DNA of 64,000 bases from the NCBI GenBank assembly GCA_016713825.1, contig JADJOJ010000006.1:248001-312000 (forward strand). The letters are read 5' to 3'. The position numbers were made by a program, and so were the translations under genes. This DNA is from Candidatus Leptofilum gracile (GTDB taxonomy: Bacteria; Chloroflexota; Anaerolineae; Promineifilales; Promineifilaceae). Below, one piece after another: positions 62,342-64,000 of this stretch. The notes beneath the pieces are model-generated. The model saw nothing but the letters and a program-made list of their open reading frames with translations. It was not told where the DNA came from and searched no databases. Every line of letters begins with the position of its first letter. The stretch's first letter is position 1.

Positions 62342-63106
62342 ATGACAACAGCAGCAACGCTTACAAAAATGGAAGACGTTATTGTTTGCCACAACATCAA
62401 CAAATGGTATGGCGATTACCACGCGCTGCGAGACGTAAGCCTGACGGTAAAAGCGGGTGAGGTAATTGTGATTCTGGGACCATCTGGTTCTGGTAAATCG
62501 ACCTTCATTCGTACGCTCAACCGCCTGGAGGAGCATCAAAGCGGCGACATCATGGTGGATGGCATTACGCTGAGCCACGATGTGCGCAACATTGCCGAAA
62601 TTCGGCGGGATGTGGGCATGGTGTTCCAGCAGTTCAACCTGTTCCCCCACCTGACGGTGTTGGAAAATGTGACGCTGGCTCCGATTCATGTGCGCAAATG
62701 GTCGCGTGAGCGGTCGGAAGAGATTGCCATGAAGTGGCTGACCCGCGTGGGTATTCCGGAACAGGCGGGCAAATACCCGGGGCAGCTTTCTGGTGGGCAG
62801 CAGCAGCGCGTGGCTATTGCCCGGACGCTGGCAATGGAGCCAAACATCTTGCTGTTTGATGAGCCAACCTCGGCGCTGGACCCGGAAATGATTAAGGAAG
62901 TGCTGGACGTGATGCGCGACCTGGCGCGGTCTGGCTACACCATTCTGGCGGTGACGCATGAGATGGGCTTTGCCCGTGAAGTGGCGGATCGCGTCATCTT
63001 TATGGATGCGGGGCAAATTGTGGAGATCAACACGCCGGAAGATTTCTTCACCAACCCGAAGAATGACCGGACGAAGTTGTTTTTATCGCAGATTTTGCAT
63101 CATTGA
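62342..63106 (+). CDS. aapP: amino-acid ABC transporter ATP-binding protein (AapP-like)
   Basis: A 254-residue ATPase of the polar amino-acid uptake family. Walker A is GPSGSGKST (near residue 45), the Q-loop FQQFNLFPHLTVLENV, the signature LSGGQQQR, Walker B ILLFDEPTSALDPEM and the H-loop VTHEMGFAREVADR. CAGGAGAGA precedes the ATG. It completes the aapJQMP-type operon for general L-amino-acid import at the membrane. Confidence 0.95.
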   Translation: MTTAATLTKMEDVIVCHNINKWYGDYHALRDVSLTVKAGEVIVILGPSGSGKSTFIRTLNRLEEHQSGDIMVDGITLSHDVRNIAEIRRDVGMVFQQFNLFPHLTVLENVTLAPIHVRKWSRERSEEIAMKWLTRVGIPEQAGKYPGQLSGGQQQRVAIARTLAMEPNILLFDEPTSALDPEMIKEVLDVMRDLARSGYTILAVTHEMGFAREVADRVIFMDAGQIVEINTPEDFFTNPKNDRTKLFLSQILHH

Positions 63107-63115
63107 TACCCTGGA

Positions 63116-63174
63116 AACCTGACAGGTTTACTAAGGATCTGGTTTGCTAAGGGCCTAAGTAAACCTGTCAGGTT
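63116..63174. repeat. aacctgacaggttta inverted repeat
   Basis: AACCTGACAGGTTTA at 63116-63130 is perfectly complementary to 63160-63174 (loop 29 bases). It lies between the ends of aapP and the convergent last gene. The unit also occurs at 36650. Confidence 0.85.
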
Positions 63175-63182
63175 GGGTAGCA

Positions 63183-64000
63183 TTATCTGAACCAGCGCAG
63201 ACGGGGGCGGAGCTGCACGGCCGTTTCTGGAGCCACCTCATTTTGAACGGCCGTTAACATTTCCCAAGCAAAATAATGTTGTTCTTCAATTAAAACCGGG
63301 CGGCTGAACGGGAACGCCGTGCGCATGGCGTTGCCTAAATCGTGCGGCAGGCGGCCCCAAAACTGGCTGCTGGTGGCCACAGACGGCCGTGCCGGAACCA
63401 GCCGGAAGCGGGCCGACGGCGGCTGGTACGTGATAAATTTGAGCCATTGCCAGGTGGCATACGGCCGTTCCGACCCCGACGCCATAAATGCCCCCGCTAC
63501 CCACAATGGCGTGATGCCATCAAACCGATCTGAGCCGGGGAAGGGGAGTACGCCCAGCGGGCTGAGCTGGTAGCGCAGTTCGTATAGCAGGGGCGATTCC
63601 ACCCAGATGGCGGCCCGGCGGCGGGCCGACTGCCAGTTGGAGAGCACCCCGGCCCGTTCCAGGTCGCTCATTTGGGTGAAGTCGGCGATCTGGCCGGGTT
63701 GACCGGCCAAAGCGCTGTACCAGGTGAGCGCGGCGGCGGCGGCTTCGGGCGTCAGCGGCTGGTCACAGCGCACGGTCGCTTCTTCGCACTGGTTGTTCCA
63801 GTTGTAGGCGTAGGAGAAAAGCGCGTCTGGCCCCACATCCAAAAAGCCCCATTCCAACGCGCCGTTGGGCGACTCTGTGCCGAGGGAAACGGCCGTCATG
63901 TCCGCCTCCATCTCCTGCCAGGTCCAGCGCAGGGTGGGTTCCGGCTGGTTGGCGTCGCGGTAGGCGTTTTTGTCGTAGTAGATGACGTTCATGCGGCCCG
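63183..64000 (-). CDS. extracellular solute-binding protein (family 1), N-terminal part outside window
   Basis: At least 272 residues are visible, and the frame is open to the window edge (the ATG at 63992 is probably internal, in the NVIYYDKNAY motif of sugar-binding proteins). Further landmarks are WTWQEMEADM, WQSARRRAAIW, LGVLPFPGSDRFDGITPLWVAGAFMASGS and ATWQWLKFITYQP. These match MalE/UgpB-type proteins that deliver sugars to ABC importers. It is convergent with the amino-acid transporter operon. Confidence 0.85.
   Translation of the reverse strand, partial: GRMNVIYYDKNAYRDANQPEPTLRWTWQEMEADMTAVSLGTESPNGALEWGFLDVGPDALFSYAYNWNNQCEEATVRCDQPLTPEAAAAALTWYSALAGQPGQIADFTQMSDLERAGVLSNWQSARRRAAIWVESPLLYELRYQLSPLGVLPFPGSDRFDGITPLWVAGAFMASGSERPYATWQWLKFITYQPPSARFRLVPARPSVATSSQFWGRLPHDLGNAMRTAFPFSRPVLIEEQHYFAWEMLTAVQNEVAPETAVQLRPRLRWFR

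Overview
The window reads like a chromosome segment of a mid-to-high GC, non-parasitic bacterium, most probably a filamentous or heterotrophic Chloroflexota (Anaerolineae/Caldilineae-like). This is inferred from gene content, not from a marker gene. The supporting content is BTAD/SARP-type regulators with NB-ARC and TPR parts, a DUF1800/DUF1501 Tat-exported pair, a META/DUF4377 lipoprotein, a substrate-binding protein with a Thr-Glu-rich linker, F420-type enzymes and a HerA/NurA locus. No rRNA, phage, insertion sequence, integrase or CRISPR array is visible. One tRNA, Arg(UCU), is present.

Layout. 1-2085: 3' part of a hybrid sensor kinase. 2296-4532: EF-hand protein and cytochrome P450. 4608-6550: family 4 glycosidase and SSB on the minus strand. 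6790-9291: class A penicillin-binding protein. 9377-11756: META lipoprotein, SlyD-like isomerase, cold-shock protein. 12039-17509: DUF1800, membrane glycosyltransferase-like protein, DUF1501. 17595-19057: small membrane protein and a stand-alone BTAD regulator. 19219-23926: glyoxylate shunt (malate synthase, isocitrate lyase) divergent from a RamB/ScfR-like regulator, with two perfect palindromes between them. 23923-28424: a second large hybrid kinase, an acyltransferase and a deaminase. 28506-33779: nurA, a HAS-barrel-like gene and herA on the minus strand, interleaved with toxin-antitoxin-like genes. 33917-42196: housekeeping enzymes (YjjX, ThiD, DUF385, ABC-F, F420/NADPH reductase, NAD(P)HX repair, SDR). 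42294-49652: tRNA, a ThiS/MoaD-deoxyribosyltransferase fusion, an unrecognised gene pair, a LysM/M23 peptidase, DUF192, a lipoprotein and an HD hydrolase. 50215-52907: ECF sigma factor and membrane-bound partner. 53070-56477: a 1000-residue SARP-NB-ARC-TPR regulator and a divergent 64-residue protein. 57006-63106: an aapJQMP-type amino-acid ABC transporter. 63183-64000: end of a sugar-type binding protein.

Two features run through the whole window. The first is the palindromic octamer ACGGCCGT, about 120 exact copies by hand count where one or two are expected. It lies in genes on both strands and in intergenic DNA, like the HIP1 palindrome of cyanobacteria. The second is that almost every longer intergenic gap holds a small inverted repeat built from short direct repeats. 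Several of these elements touch start or stop codons, supply the last codons of a gene, carry stacked Shine-Dalgarno plus ATG modules, or have entered a coding region in frame (nnr).

The points most worth a second look are the octamer, the stacked leader modules, the duplicated nurA 3' end flanking a DUF433/DUF5615 cassette, the RamB-type palindromes, a poly-A frameshift at the start of the amino-acid binding protein, and a permease carrying what looks like a lobe of its own binding protein.
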